Of a stretch of DNA of 64,000 bases, positions 23,867 through 32,985 are shown in pieces. The position numbers and the translations under genes are program-made. The stretch lies in the NCBI RefSeq assembly GCF_016865255.1, contig NZ_CP033381.1, positions 1,674,001 through 1,738,000 on the forward strand. The letters are read 5' to 3'. Within the stretch, counting starts at the first letter, position 1, and each line of letters begins with the position of its first letter. The stretch comes from Methylomonas sp. LW13. GTDB lineage: Bacteria; Pseudomonadota; Gammaproteobacteria; Methylococcales; Methylomonadaceae. Below the pieces are notes generated by a model that saw nothing but the letters and a program-made list of their open reading frames with translations, was not told the origin of the DNA and did not search any database.

Positions 23867-24910
23867 TCAGGAGTAGATTACGTGTGGTTTGCCGTCGCCG
23901 AGGACTATGTCGCCGATGCTGAAGGCGGTTTCGCCTTGCTGTGCCAATATTTCCAAGGTAGCGGCTTCGTCTTCTGCCGCGACGCAGACTATCATGCCGA
24001 TGCCGCAGTTGAAGGTAACCAGCATGTCGGCTAATTCGACATTGCCTTGTTCTTGCAGCCAGGCAAAAATCTCCGGCAATTGCCAGGCGGATAGCTGAAC
24101 GCTCGCGTTCAAACCATCGGGCAGCACACGCGGCAGATTTTCGGTGATGCCGCCGCCGGTGATATGGGCCATTGCGTGTACCGGTACGGTCTTCAGCAAT
24201 TCCAGCAAGGGTTTGACGTAGATGCGGGTCGGGGTCAGCAGGGTTTCGCCTAGTGGTTTGCCGTTGACATTGTCGGACCAACCCAGACCACTACGGGCGA
24301 CGATTTTGCGAATCAAGGAATAGCCGTTGGAATGCGGGCCGGACGAGGCCAGGGCGATCAGTTTGTCGCCGGCTTTGACTTGGCTGCCGTCGATGATGCG
24401 ATCTTTTTCGACGATGCCGACGCAAAAGCCTGCCAAGTCGTAATCGCCATCGGCATACATGCCGGGCATTTCCGCCGTTTCACCACCAACCAAAGCCGCG
24501 CCGGATTGCTCGCAGCCTTTGCCTATGCCTTCGATGACGTTGGCGGCGGTATCGACTTCCAGTTTGCCGGTGGCGAAATAATCCAGGAAAAACAGCGGTT
24601 CAGCGCCCTGGACGATGATGTCGTTCACGCACATCGCTACCAGGTCGATGCCGACGCTGTTGTGGATGTTTAAATCCAAAGCCAGTTTCAATTTGGTGCC
24701 GACGCCGTCGGTGCCGGAGACCAATACCGGCTGTTTATAGCGATCCAGCGGTAATTCGAACAGCGAACCGAAGCCGCCTAAACCGGCCATGACGCCCGCA
24801 TTACGGGTTTTGGCCGCGATGGGTTTGATGCGTTCGACTAAAGCGTTGCCGGCTTCAATATCGACGCCCGCGCTTTTATAATTCAGGCGGTCTTGTTGTT
24901 GTTCGCTCAA
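23867..24910 (-). CDS. purM: Phosphoribosylformylglycinamidine cyclo-ligase
   Basis: Fifth step of purine synthesis: FGAM to AIR with ATP. 347 aa, full length. Seen: [18 protein letters not shown] (about 10-27), [14 protein letters not shown] (about 66-79) and [19 protein letters not shown], the conserved core of PurM. The only sensible start is a TTG at 24910 ([14 protein letters not shown] follows), preceded by GAGAGA. purN, often adjacent, is not found here. The gene is divergent from the DUF2066 gene, an arrangement also known in pseudomonads. Confidence 0.96.
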   Translation of the reverse strand: MSEQQQDRLNYKSAGVDIEAGNALVERIKPIAAKTRNAGVMAGLGGFGSLFELPLDRYKQPVLVSGTDGVGTKLKLALDLNIHNSVGIDLVAMCVNDIIVQGAEPLFFLDYFATGKLEVDTAANVIEGIGKGCEQSGAALVGGETAEMPGMYADGDYDLAGFCVGIVEKDRIIDGSQVKAGDKLIALASSGPHSNGYSLIRKIVARSGLGWSDNVNGKPLGETLLTPTRIYVKPLLELLKTVPVHAMAHITGGGITENLPRVLPDGLNASVQLSAWQLPEIFAWLQEQGNVELADMLVTFNCGIGMIVCVAAEDEAATLEILAQQGETAFSIGDIVLGDGKPHVIYS

Positions 24911-25006
24911 TGTCAGTCTCTCGTTAAAGTTAAGGTTGAAACGGGCGATATTGTACTATAGTTCCCATTAATGCACTGTCAGGGTAGGCTTGTGGTCAAG
25001 GTTTTT

Positions 25007-25822
25007 ATGAAGGGTAAATCGGGGTTTTTCAGCCTATGTATGTGGGGATTGTTGTGCAATTGCCCAATAGCGGAGGCTGTCGAAGTAAAAGGTTTGTATG
25101 AGATTGAACTGATCGCCAACAGTCAATCCGCAGAGGATAGGACGCAAGCAATCAAGCAGGCCATGTATGCCGTTTTGAGTCGGGTCTTGGTGTCTGAGGA
25201 TATTTCCAAAATTCCGGTAGTGCAGCAGGCGTTGTCCAGTGCGCAGAACTATGTCAAGCAATCGCAATTTTCCTTGATTTCCGCCGATGAACTGCCTGAT
25301 ACCGACGCGCGCTTGCTTAGAGTGCAGTTTGATGAAGATCAATTGATGGAAGTCATGCGCAAAAGCCAAGTGGGTATCTGGAGTGAAATCCGGCCGGAAA
25401 CCCTGGTGTGGCTGGTTGTCGATGACGAAGAGGGGCGGCGGTTTTACAACGCTGACAGCATGCCGGAGTTGGAAAGTGCATTGGCGTTTGCGTCCAAAAT
25501 TAAGGGCGTGCCGATGATATTTCCGATGCTGGATTTGGAAGAACAGCAAAAAATTTCGCTAAGCGAAGTGCTGGGAGCTGATTCCCGCAATTTGTTGGCA
25601 GTATCCGCTCGCTACGAAGTGACCTCCGTGATGGCGGGTCGCATCGCCAAAAAAGGCGATTGCTGGCAGGGCGAATGGGCGTTTTATTTCGATGGCAAGA
25701 TCAAGCAATGGAGCGGGGCTTGTTTACCTTTGAAAGCGGCAGCGGTTGCGGGCGTGCAAGGCGCCTATGATGTGCTGTCGAATTATTACGGCGTTAAACC
25801 GGAGTCCTCAGCCGCCCACTAA
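25007..25822 (+). CDS. DUF2066 secreted protein, 271 aa
   Basis: Start ATG at 25007 gives a signal peptide (MKGKSGFFSLCMWGLLCNCPIAEA); an in-frame ATG at 24971 would place 12 residues before it. The mature protein is the DUF2066 type (VKGLYEIELIANSQSAEDRTQAIKQAMYAVLSRV at its beginning). The function of the family is unknown. It lies divergent from purM, a known neighbour pair. Its end overlaps the convergent membrane-protein gene by 15 bp. Confidence 0.82.
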   Translation: MKGKSGFFSLCMWGLLCNCPIAEAVEVKGLYEIELIANSQSAEDRTQAIKQAMYAVLSRVLVSEDISKIPVVQQALSSAQNYVKQSQFSLISADELPDTDARLLRVQFDEDQLMEVMRKSQVGIWSEIRPETLVWLVVDDEEGRRFYNADSMPELESALAFASKIKGVPMIFPMLDLEEQQKISLSEVLGADSRNLLAVSARYEVTSVMAGRIAKKGDCWQGEWAFYFDGKIKQWSGACLPLKAAAVAGVQGAYDVLSNYYGVKPESSAAH

Positions 25823-26308
25823 GCTGTAGATGCCGTAGGCCCCGCCGTAAGTGGTTAGAAAATAGAATAAAGACACCACCAAACTGGCCGGAGTATTAAC
25901 CTGCAATACGTCTTTAAATATCCGCGCAATAATCGCCATGTCCCACATCAAAAACAACGCCAAGGTTGCATAGCTGGGCGTATCTTCCGCTACGGTCACC
26001 CAAAATACGATAGGAATCAGAAAGATCGCGACGACATTTTCACAAAACAAAATAGCCGACGCGACTTGTATGAAGGTGTTAAAAGTTCTATTCAGCAGTA
26101 AAACCAGCGCGATAAAGCCCAGCGTTAGCAAGGTCTCCAGCAGCACTTCGAAGGCTGAATCAATGTCGTCCGACATGTTGAATTGAATAAAAAACACCGC
26201 GATAAAATAAAAAATCGCATTGTTTTTAAAAAAGCGCGTCGATCTGGGCAGATCCAATACCGAGACATTGAACCAGCACAGCGGGAAATAATGTCTGAAA
26301 ATTTCCAT
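25808..26308 (-). CDS. Hypothetical membrane protein, 166 aa
   Basis: Four or more predicted membrane segments, e.g. AIFYFIAVFFIQF, LLTLGFIALVLLLN, ENVVAIFLIPIVFWVTV and ASLVVSLFYFLTTYGGAY. Start chosen at ATG 26308; a GTG lies one codon upstream. It begins 20 bp after the stop of the dynamin-like gene, so the two form an operon and may act together at the membrane. No family recognised. Confidence 0.7.
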   Translation of the reverse strand: MEIFRHYFPLCWFNVSVLDLPRSTRFFKNNAIFYFIAVFFIQFNMSDDIDSAFEVLLETLLTLGFIALVLLLNRTFNTFIQVASAILFCENVVAIFLIPIVFWVTVAEDTPSYATLALFLMWDMAIIARIFKDVLQVNTPASLVVSLFYFLTTYGGAYGIYSLVGG

Positions 26309-26327
26309 CACGACGCACGCTACTTAA

Positions 26328-27695
26328 TCAGTTTTCCTCTGAGTCGGCATAAGAATATGCGTCGTATTGGCTGCGATATTCCGGTTGCTGACCGTGGCTG
26401 AACTGGTCGTTCAATGCTTGTACCAGATCTTTGGTTTGTTCTATGAGACCGTTCAGTTTTTTGCGGTTTTTCTTGTTTTTACCGACTGGGTCGGTGATGG
26501 GCATTAAAATTCGCCAGAAACTCAGGCTTTTTTCAAACAAACCCGCCAAGTCTTCACTGAGATTCAATTGTTTCTGCCGCTTGTGCAAGTGCTTGATCAG
26601 GAATTTGGCATGCACGCGGCTGACGATTATATGTAGCGGCGTCAATAAGGCAATCAGTGTTGCGAGGATGGCCGGGCCGATAATCGGGTCGATCAGTAGT
26701 TCGAGTATCCCCACCGCAATTTCCGCAAATAACATCAGCATTACGATAAAGCCCAGCACAATGAGGGTGGAGGCGTTGCATCTGTCCTTCCAGGTGGTTA
26801 ACGCTTCTTCCACTTCCGAAAAAATGGTGTCGTCGATGGCGCGGATGCTGTTTTCCAGCGTACCGAGTATGCGGTAAGAGCGATCGTTATTGATGTTGTT
26901 GAAGCGCTGGTCGAACAGCGAAGTATCGCCCGATTGCGATAACACAATAAATTGGCCGGTGTGGATGCCCAGTTCGGCCAAGCGGCGTTGCCAGGATGCG
27001 GCGATTTCTTGGCTTTTCAGCGCATCGATAGTTATTTCCGAATGGTCGATCACGAAAATGAATTTATTGGCATCCTGGTGAGCAACGATCTCGGCCAGGG
27101 TGTCCTTAATCAAATCGGCATCGGCCTCGAACAAGTCGTTAAATACCAATACCAAATCGGAGATGCCTATCACGTATTTTCGCAACAGGCCGGAGACTGG
27201 ATTTTCCGCGGCCGGATTTAATACCGGGGTGTCAATCAACAGCTTGTTTTTTAATTTGCTGCTATTGACCGTGACCAGTTCCAGATAGCCGTTGAGTTTG
27301 CTGCCTTCGCCGTTGGCGACCAAATCGATTTGACGGCTGATTTGATAGAAAGGTAAGCGGTGGTCGGCGTCCAGTGCGGTGCCGGGTAGCGTCGCGGTAT
27401 TGGTTTGTGGCGTATATTGCAGTACGGTGAATTTATGGCGGGCGGTGTGTAGTTGCACGCCCAGGTAACGATTAACAAAGTCTGATTTGGCGGGCGAGTA
27501 ACCGCCCAGCGTGCTGACGATGGGCCACCAACTTGTCTTGCGTGCGGTGGTCTCGTCGTTATCGATCAACCCCAGTTCAAACTCGATTTCATCCAGGTCC
27601 TGGAATATCTTGGCGGTTTTTTGCAAAACCGGATCGTTCGCCGCGAACTGCCGTTCAAGATTGCTCAGGTGTTTACTTACCGTTTTATCCGCCAT
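26328..27695 (-). CDS. Divergent dynamin-like membrane GTPase-fold protein, 455 aa
   Basis: Layout of a bacterial dynamin-like protein: an N-terminal GTPase-like domain, helical middle, then two hydrophobic segments (about 303-350) and a basic helical tail. The nucleotide motifs are altered. The P-loop position reads GGYSPAKSDFVNRYLG (about 63-78; Ala where Gly is expected before KS), the DxxG position reads LLIDTPVLNP, and the NKxD position reads IFVIDHSE. GTP hydrolysis is therefore doubtful. It may shape or scaffold membranes together with the small membrane protein downstream (inference). Confidence 0.65.
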   Translation of the reverse strand: MADKTVSKHLSNLERQFAANDPVLQKTAKIFQDLDEIEFELGLIDNDETTARKTSWWPIVSTLGGYSPAKSDFVNRYLGVQLHTARHKFTVLQYTPQTNTATLPGTALDADHRLPFYQISRQIDLVANGEGSKLNGYLELVTVNSSKLKNKLLIDTPVLNPAAENPVSGLLRKYVIGISDLVLVFNDLFEADADLIKDTLAEIVAHQDANKFIFVIDHSEITIDALKSQEIAASWQRRLAELGIHTGQFIVLSQSGDTSLFDQRFNNINNDRSYRILGTLENSIRAIDDTIFSEVEEALTTWKDRCNASTLIVLGFIVMLMLFAEIAVGILELLIDPIIGPAILATLIALLTPLHIIVSRVHAKFLIKHLHKRQKQLNLSEDLAGLFEKSLSFWRILMPITDPVGKNKKNRKKLNGLIEQTKDLVQALNDQFSHGQQPEYRSQYDAYSYADSEEN

Positions 27696-27865
27696 TAGAT
27701 ATGAACCTTCTCTGCTTGTTATTGAGGTTAATCAGACGGCGGGAGTATACACCGATGGCATTTAAACGGATAAAAAACCTGCCGGTTTTTGCCGGTCAAA
27801 ATGCCCCGGCAAACGGCTGACGCAAATACCAAGCTGCGCCGGAAATGGCGGCTTTCCGGCTGCGC

Positions 27866-29287
27866 TTATTCTCTAATATCCAGCTCCTTGATTTTGCGGG
27901 TCAAGGTATTACGGCCATAGCCCAATAACAGTGCTGCTTCGTGTTTGCGGCCATGCGTATGATTCAAAGCCGCCTCGATCAACAGGGTTTCCAAGGTGGG
28001 GATAGCCTGCTTGGCGATGTCCACTTTACCGGTCGATAATTGCTGCTTGACCCAATTTTTAAACTGGCTTTCCCAATCTCCCGGTGTTGTGTCGCCGGAT
28101 GCGGAATCGCCGCTATTGTGCGTCAGTTCCGGCGGTAAATCTTCCAGATGAATTTCCCGGCCCGAGGCCATCACCGTCAGCCAGCGGCAGATATTCTCCA
28201 ATTGCCGCACGTTGCCTGGCCACCTCAAGCCGCTTAAAAATGCCTCGGTTTCCGGTTTTAACAGTTTGATTTCGGTATTCAGTTCCTTCGCGCTTTGATA
28301 GAGATAATGCCGCATCAACAAGCCTATATCCTGCCGGCGTTCGCGCAAGGGCGGGATATGAATCCGAATCACGTTCAGGCGGTGAAACAAATCTTCGCGA
28401 AACCGGCCTTGCGCCACCAAGGCTTCCAGGTCCTGGTGGGTGGCGGCAATGATCCGCACGTTGACTCGCACTGAGGTATGCGCGCCCACCGGATAAAACT
28501 CGTTATCTGCCAGCACCCGCAGCAAGCGGGTTTGCAATTCGGCGGGCATGTCGCCGATTTCATCCAGAAACAATGTGCCATTGTTGGCCTGCTCGAAACG
28601 GCCGATCCGTCTGGCTTGGGCGCCGGTAAAAGCGCCTTTTTCGTGGCCGAACAGTTCCGATTCCATCAAGTCTTTGGGGATGGCCGCCATATTCAAGGCA
28701 ATGAATGGCTGGTCCGCGCGCGGACTGTGACGATGCAGGGCCTTGGCGACCAGTTCTTTGCCGGTACCCGATTCTCCATTAATTAACACTGTGATATGCG
28801 AGCGGGCCAGACGGCCTATCGCCCGAAACACTTCCTGCATGGCCGGCGCTTCGCCTATGATCTCCGGGGTTTCCTCGACGGTAGGCGGGGCTTGCACAAG
28901 GTCGCTTTGCCGCTGTTTGCTGTGCGCGCAGGCGCGTTGTACGGTTTCGACCACTTCGGTGACGTCAAAGGGTTTGGGCAGGTATTCGAAAGCGCCGCCG
29001 TGAAATGCCGACACCGCGCTTTCCAGATCGGAATGCGCGGTCATCACGATCACCGGTAAATCCGGATAACTGTTTTGAATATTGCGCAGTAACTCGAAGC
29101 CGTCCATGCCCGGCATGCGAATATCGGTGATCAGCACTTGCGGTAAGCCGCCGGGTAGCGATTTCAGCAATTCGTTGGCGCTGGCGAAGCTTTGCGTATG
29201 CACGCCGGCTTTTTGCAAGGCTTTTTCAAGTACCCAGCGGATGGATTTGTCATCATCGACAATCCAGACCTTGTCAGGTATTTGCAT
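27866..29287 (-). CDS. ntrC: Nitrogen regulation response regulator NtrC (NR(I))
   Basis: A 473-aa sigma-54 activator. Receiver domain with the acid pocket and phospho-Asp (VWIVDDDKS; LITDIRMPGMDG). AAA+ domain with Walker A GESGTGKELVAKALHRHS (about 168-185), sigma-54 contact loop GAFTGA and Walker B LDEIGD. A Fis-type helix-turn-helix closes the protein (ALLLGYGRNTLTRKIKEL). It activates nitrogen-assimilation promoters when phosphorylated by NtrB. Start ATG 29287 gives MQIPDKVWIVDDD and overlaps ntrB by 14 bp; an in-frame ATG at 29350 lies inside ntrB. Confidence 0.96.
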   Translation of the reverse strand: MQIPDKVWIVDDDKSIRWVLEKALQKAGVHTQSFASANELLKSLPGGLPQVLITDIRMPGMDGFELLRNIQNSYPDLPVIVMTAHSDLESAVSAFHGGAFEYLPKPFDVTEVVETVQRACAHSKQRQSDLVQAPPTVEETPEIIGEAPAMQEVFRAIGRLARSHITVLINGESGTGKELVAKALHRHSPRADQPFIALNMAAIPKDLMESELFGHEKGAFTGAQARRIGRFEQANNGTLFLDEIGDMPAELQTRLLRVLADNEFYPVGAHTSVRVNVRIIAATHQDLEALVAQGRFREDLFHRLNVIRIHIPPLRERRQDIGLLMRHYLYQSAKELNTEIKLLKPETEAFLSGLRWPGNVRQLENICRWLTVMASGREIHLEDLPPELTHNSGDSASGDTTPGDWESQFKNWVKQQLSTGKVDIAKQAIPTLETLLIEAALNHTHGRKHEAALLLGYGRNTLTRKIKELDIRE

Positions 29288-30329
29288 GATTCGTCTCCAA
29301 AGGTAGGTAGATGGAAAATACGGTATTGCCCGGCTCGCTTTCGCATTCAATCAAGCCGTTATGCTGGTTGATCAAAGATTGAGCAATCGACAGGCCAAGT
29401 CCGGTACCCTCGGCGCGGCCGGTGATCATCGGATAAAAAATCTGTCCCATCAGCTCGGGTTTGATGCCCGGGCCGTTATCGATAATGTCGATTTTGACGG
29501 TCAGCTTGTAGCGTTTGCGGCCTATAGTCATATGCCGCTGCACCCGGGTTTTTATCGTAATCACGCCATGGTTTTGCACGGCTTGTACGGCGTTGCGGAC
29601 GATATTGAGTATGGCCTGGATCAGCTGGTTTTTGTCGGCGAAAATCTCCGGGATGCTCGGATCGTAATTGGTCTGCAGCATAATGCCGTGGGCGGCCTCC
29701 ACCGTAACCAGGTGCCGGACGCGCTCCAGTACTTCGTGAATATTCAGCTGGCTTTTATGCGCGGGTTTGTTGGGGCCGAGCATTTTGTCCATCAGATCCT
29801 GCAAGCGGTCCGATTCGGCGATAATGATTTGCGTATATTCCTTTAATTCAGGATCTTGCAATTCCAGGTCCAACAATTGTGCTGCGCCGCGCAAACCACC
29901 TAGCGGGTTCTTGATTTCATGCGCCAGGCCGCGCACCAGCATGCGGCTGGTGTTTTGCTGGGCCAGCAATTGTTCTTCTTTGGTGATCCGCAAATGCCGG
30001 TCTACCTGTTGCAGTTCGATCAGGATTTCGCTTAATTTCCCATCCTCGAGCAAGGGCGTGGCGCTGAGGTTAACCGTAATCGATTGGCTGAGCCGTTCTA
30101 GGATTAATTCTCTATCGACCAGCGGCTCGAGCAAATACAAGCGGGGTAATAAATCGTTAAATAGCGTGTTGTGCGCGGTTTTGAACAGTTTGTGCGCCGT
30201 TTGGCCGAGCAAATGCTTGGCGCTGTCGGCAAGCAGCATTTCGCCGGCGGGATTGATATAGGTCAGGCGCAAGTCCTTGTCGAACAGCAGGATTGCTTCG
30301 TTTAAATGATCCAGTATCTTTTTGTGCAC
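29274..30329 (-). CDS. ntrB: Nitrogen regulation sensor kinase NtrB (NR(II))
   Basis: A 351-aa cytosolic histidine kinase/phosphatase partner of NtrC. N-terminal PAS domain (ILLFDKDLRLTYINPAGEML, about 13-32), H-box GLAHEIKNPLGGLRGAAQLL (about 135-154), N-box ILNIVRNAVQAV, and G-boxes DNGPGI and GTGLGLSIAQSL. The start is a GTG at 30329 without a strong ribosome binding site. A sigma-54 promoter and an NtrC-type site lie upstream, so the operon is likely nitrogen-autoregulated. glnA, which precedes ntrBC in enterics, is absent here. Confidence 0.95.
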   Translation of the reverse strand: MHKKILDHLNEAILLFDKDLRLTYINPAGEMLLADSAKHLLGQTAHKLFKTAHNTLFNDLLPRLYLLEPLVDRELILERLSQSITVNLSATPLLEDGKLSEILIELQQVDRHLRITKEEQLLAQQNTSRMLVRGLAHEIKNPLGGLRGAAQLLDLELQDPELKEYTQIIIAESDRLQDLMDKMLGPNKPAHKSQLNIHEVLERVRHLVTVEAAHGIMLQTNYDPSIPEIFADKNQLIQAILNIVRNAVQAVQNHGVITIKTRVQRHMTIGRKRYKLTVKIDIIDNGPGIKPELMGQIFYPMITGRAEGTGLGLSIAQSLINQHNGLIECESEPGNTVFSIYLPLETNHANT

Positions 30330-30363
30330 GGGTTAATTTAAGTGTTAAGAGTTGTAGTGAATA

Positions 30364-30379
30364 AGCAATTTGTGCGCCA
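30364..30379 (-). promoter_or_regulatory. Sigma-54 promoter of ntrBC
   Basis: Read on the minus strand TGGCGCACAAATTGCT, against consensus TGGCACG-N4-TTGCW. The GG and GC are 10 bp apart, as required. The start would lie near 30354, about 25 bp before the ntrB GTG. Confidence 0.72.
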
Positions 30380-30429
30380 AGCGTAAAGTTGCCTTATTGC
30401 TTCATTAGTCTGATAAAAAACGGCTCTAA

Positions 30430-30446
30430 TGCACAATATTAGTGCG
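30430..30446. promoter_or_regulatory. NtrC-type enhancer palindrome, proximal
   Basis: TGCACAATATTAGTGCG, a near match to GCAC-N5-TGGTGC. About 75-90 bp upstream of the predicted ntrB transcription start, a normal enhancer distance. Confidence 0.6.
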
Positions 30447-30890
30447 TTTGCCCAATTTGATGGTTCATGTTAGTGCAAGGGTGGATGCGGAGTGAGATTT
30501 TTATCGCTATCCAGGCTTTAAGCCTTATGCTTAGGAATACGATCAATATCGATTAAGGCGGCTAAAATGTTTGGGAACCCTAGCAGCAGCTCGAATACGT
30601 GGTTATGTGTCATATGGTTGCACAATGTTGGTGCATATAAGATTGAATTGAGTCTAGCGAAGTTCCGGGGTGATAGTGATCCATTCAAGCTGTTTGCATC
30701 GTGTATCCTGGTCGCTGTTCCCGCGGAGATGAAGGTGTCATGGGTTGAAAGGCTAGTGAATAAACCGGTAGGTGATCTCTGGCAATGGCACACTTTGATC
30801 TGAATTGGTGCGCCTTTCGGCATCGGTAACCAGGCTGGTGCGTCAGTCGAATAGCTGCTTCGCTAATTCGGTGCGTTTGTCGATTGGCGG
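30447..30890. other. 444-bp region without a supported gene, with further NtrC-like sites
   Basis: Open frames on both strands (about 80-100 codons) overlap each other and show no protein-like features, so none is called. The region carries a second NtrC-type palindrome (30619-30635) and TGGTGCG-type half sites at 30806, 30836 and 30869. Confidence 0.5.
30619..30635. promoter_or_regulatory. NtrC-type enhancer palindrome, distal
   Basis: TGCACAATGTTGGTGCA contains an exact GCAC-N5-TGGTGC match and is a 5+5 palindrome. It lies about 265 bp upstream of the predicted ntrB start. Confidence 0.6.
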
Positions 30891-31667
30891 CTAGTCTGCG
30901 TAATCAACGATCAATGGCGCATGGTCGCTGAAGCGTTGCTCTTTAAAAATGCTGGTTGACTGTGCACGATTGGCGATACCCGGCGTGGCGACTTGGTAAT
31001 CGATTCGCCAACCGACATTTTTGGCCCAAGCCTGGCCACGATTGCTCCACCACGTGTAGCAGGCGTCGGTAGCGTCGGGATGTAGTCTGCGATAAACATC
31101 TACCCAGCCGAGCTCATCATATATTTGGGTCATCCAGGACCGTTCAGCCGGTAAAAACCCGGAGTTTTTCTGGTTGCCGCGCCAGTTTTTCAAATCGGCT
31201 TCCGTATGGGCGATATTCCAGTCGCCGCAAATGACCACTTCCCGGCCGCTGGCTTTCAAGTCGGCAAGATGCGGATAGAAGCGTTCCATCACGCTGTATT
31301 TGACGGTTTGTCGCTCTTCGCTACTGGAGCCGGAAGGCAGATACAGGGAAATGACCGATAGATTGCCGACTTGCACTTCCAGATAGCGGCCTTCGCTATC
31401 GATGTCCGCATGGCCCAAGCCCTCAATGACGTTATCGGCCGGCTGTTTGCTGTAGATACCGACGCCGCTGTAGCCTTTCTTTTCGGCATAATGAAAATAG
31501 CCGTGCAGGCCTTTCGGTGTCAGCATCTCGGCTGTCATATCGCCGGCCTGGGCTTTAAGTTCTTGTAGGCAGACGAAGTCTGGATTTTGGGTGTCTAACC
31601 AGTCGTAAAAACCTTTTCTGGTTGCCGACCGAATGCCGTTTAGATTGGCGGAGATGATGCGGAGCAT
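30891..31667 (-). CDS. xthA: Exodeoxyribonuclease III
   Basis: A 258-aa Mg-dependent AP endonuclease / 3'-5' exonuclease of base-excision repair. Conserved sites: ANLNGIRSATRKGF (residues 7-20), LQELKAQ (metal-binding Glu), ICGDWNIAHTEADLKN (catalytic Asp/Asn) and SDHAPLIVDY at the C-terminus (catalytic His). Length is normal for the family. It is a single gene, with gene-free DNA on both sides. Confidence 0.95.
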   Translation of the reverse strand: MLRIISANLNGIRSATRKGFYDWLDTQNPDFVCLQELKAQAGDMTAEMLTPKGLHGYFHYAEKKGYSGVGIYSKQPADNVIEGLGHADIDSEGRYLEVQVGNLSVISLYLPSGSSSEERQTVKYSVMERFYPHLADLKASGREVVICGDWNIAHTEADLKNWRGNQKNSGFLPAERSWMTQIYDELGWVDVYRRLHPDATDACYTWWSNRGQAWAKNVGWRIDYQVATPGIANRAQSTSIFKEQRFSDHAPLIVDYAD

Positions 31668-31789
31668 GGACTTTGGTTGGGGAATAGGTTAATAAACTGC
31701 GTCGCAGTTTAACAGTTTCGATGCCATCGTCCCAAAGCGCTTACGGCCGCTTGGCCGACACTCCGCGCACGTCTGTCGGGAATGAGGCT

Positions 31790-32845
31790 TTAGCCCTTAC
31801 TCAACAATTGCCGGGCGCGTGCGTCCGCACCGGAAGGCAGCTGGTTCGGGCCGATTTTTATCCAGGCCACGATGTCCTGCCAGGCGGTGGGGGCTTGTAG
31901 GTCGCGGAGCAGCATGTGGTAACCGTTCTGGTAAATGGCCACGGTTTTTTCCGTGGTATCGGTGGTTAGCATTTGTTGCAAAAAAGCGTAGGTCGGTTCT
32001 TTGGGGATGACTTCGTCTTTCTCGCCGTACAGCATCAAGGTATGAGCCCTTAGCGAGTTTGCACTATCGAACGCCGCATCCATCAGGTTGGTCAAGCCGT
32101 AGACCGTTTCCACGCGGGTGGCCTTGATCACCATCGGATCGCGGCCCATCGCCCGCAACATATCGATATTATCCGACGGTAGAATTTCCAGGCCGCTGCC
32201 GGTCAAGGTCAGCCAGGGCATGCTATGCGCCAGTGTCCATAGTAAGCTGGTTTGATACCAGGGCATGGTCGATCTAGCCCATAGCGCCGGCGCGGCCAGG
32301 ATGATGCCGGCGACGTCCGGCATGTTTTCCTGCTGCAACGCCGTAATCACAATCGCGCCGCCCATGCTTTCGCCCAACAGGTAAAGCGGTTTATCTGGGT
32401 AACGCTGTTTCAGCAGTCGGGTTAATTGTTTTAAATCCTGCGCGTAAGCGTCACTGCCGGCCCACAAGCCGCGCTGCGGTGCCGCGCCGAAACCGCGTTG
32501 ATCATAGGCGAAACAGGCGATGCCGAGTTTGCTGAAATAATTGCCCGGCGCATCGAAAAAGTGGCTGTAATCGTTAAAACCGTGCAGCGCAATGATCACT
32601 GCATTGGGTTCTGCCTCGGGCAGCCACCGCCGTAGTGGCAGACTTGCGCCGTCTTCGGTTAGGAAAGCATTGTCGCCTAACTGCGCGGTATTGGTTTTGG
32701 CACCGGGTGGATAGCTCATCGGCATGCAGCCGCTCAGTGAGAGCAGCACTAACAAGCCGGCCAGTTTGCCGGCGTGTGGCATGCGTTGTCGATAGGTTCT
32801 GCGAGCGTTCACTATTTTAAAAACAAGATTGTTCATCGCTAACAC
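31790..32845 (-). CDS. Alpha/beta hydrolase lipoprotein (monoacylglycerol lipase-like)
   Basis: 351 aa. Lipoprotein signal with lipobox in LAGLLVLLSLSGC, so membrane-tethered. Hydrolase 4 fold: oxyanion region ALHGFNDYSHFF, AYDQRGFG, nucleophile elbow LLGESMGGAIVI (about 155-166), Asp in LMLYGEKDEVIP and His in YQNGYHMLLRD. The complete triad indicates an active esterase or lipase, by similarity a lysophospholipase/monoglyceride lipase. Start is uncertain: in-frame ATGs lie at 32845, 32836 and 32782, and the last gives the most compact lipoprotein signal. Confidence 0.85.
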   Translation of the reverse strand: MLAMNNLVFKIVNARRTYRQRMPHAGKLAGLLVLLSLSGCMPMSYPPGAKTNTAQLGDNAFLTEDGASLPLRRWLPEAEPNAVIIALHGFNDYSHFFDAPGNYFSKLGIACFAYDQRGFGAAPQRGLWAGSDAYAQDLKQLTRLLKQRYPDKPLYLLGESMGGAIVITALQQENMPDVAGIILAAPALWARSTMPWYQTSLLWTLAHSMPWLTLTGSGLEILPSDNIDMLRAMGRDPMVIKATRVETVYGLTNLMDAAFDSANSLRAHTLMLYGEKDEVIPKEPTYAFLQQMLTTDTTEKTVAIYQNGYHMLLRDLQAPTAWQDIVAWIKIGPNQLPSGADARARQLLSKG

Positions 32846-32985
32846 ATTATTTCAGTATTGAATTTCCCAAAATATCCCGGCGTGTGATGCGCAAAACGGG
32901 GCATTGTTCCGGTCAAACTTATCTTAGCTGAAGTGGATGCCCAATTTTATGACAATTCAGGAATGGCTCGTTTCCTGTTATCGAA

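Noticed and set aside
23712..24281. 189-codon minus-strand frame overlapping purM end
   Set aside because: Arg/His-rich frame shifted relative to purM; a shadow, not purN.
30518..30823. Overlapping frames of 101 (minus) and 78 (plus) codons upstream of ntrB
   Set aside because: They exclude each other, have no ribosome binding site or recognisable features, and coincide with regulatory-looking sites.
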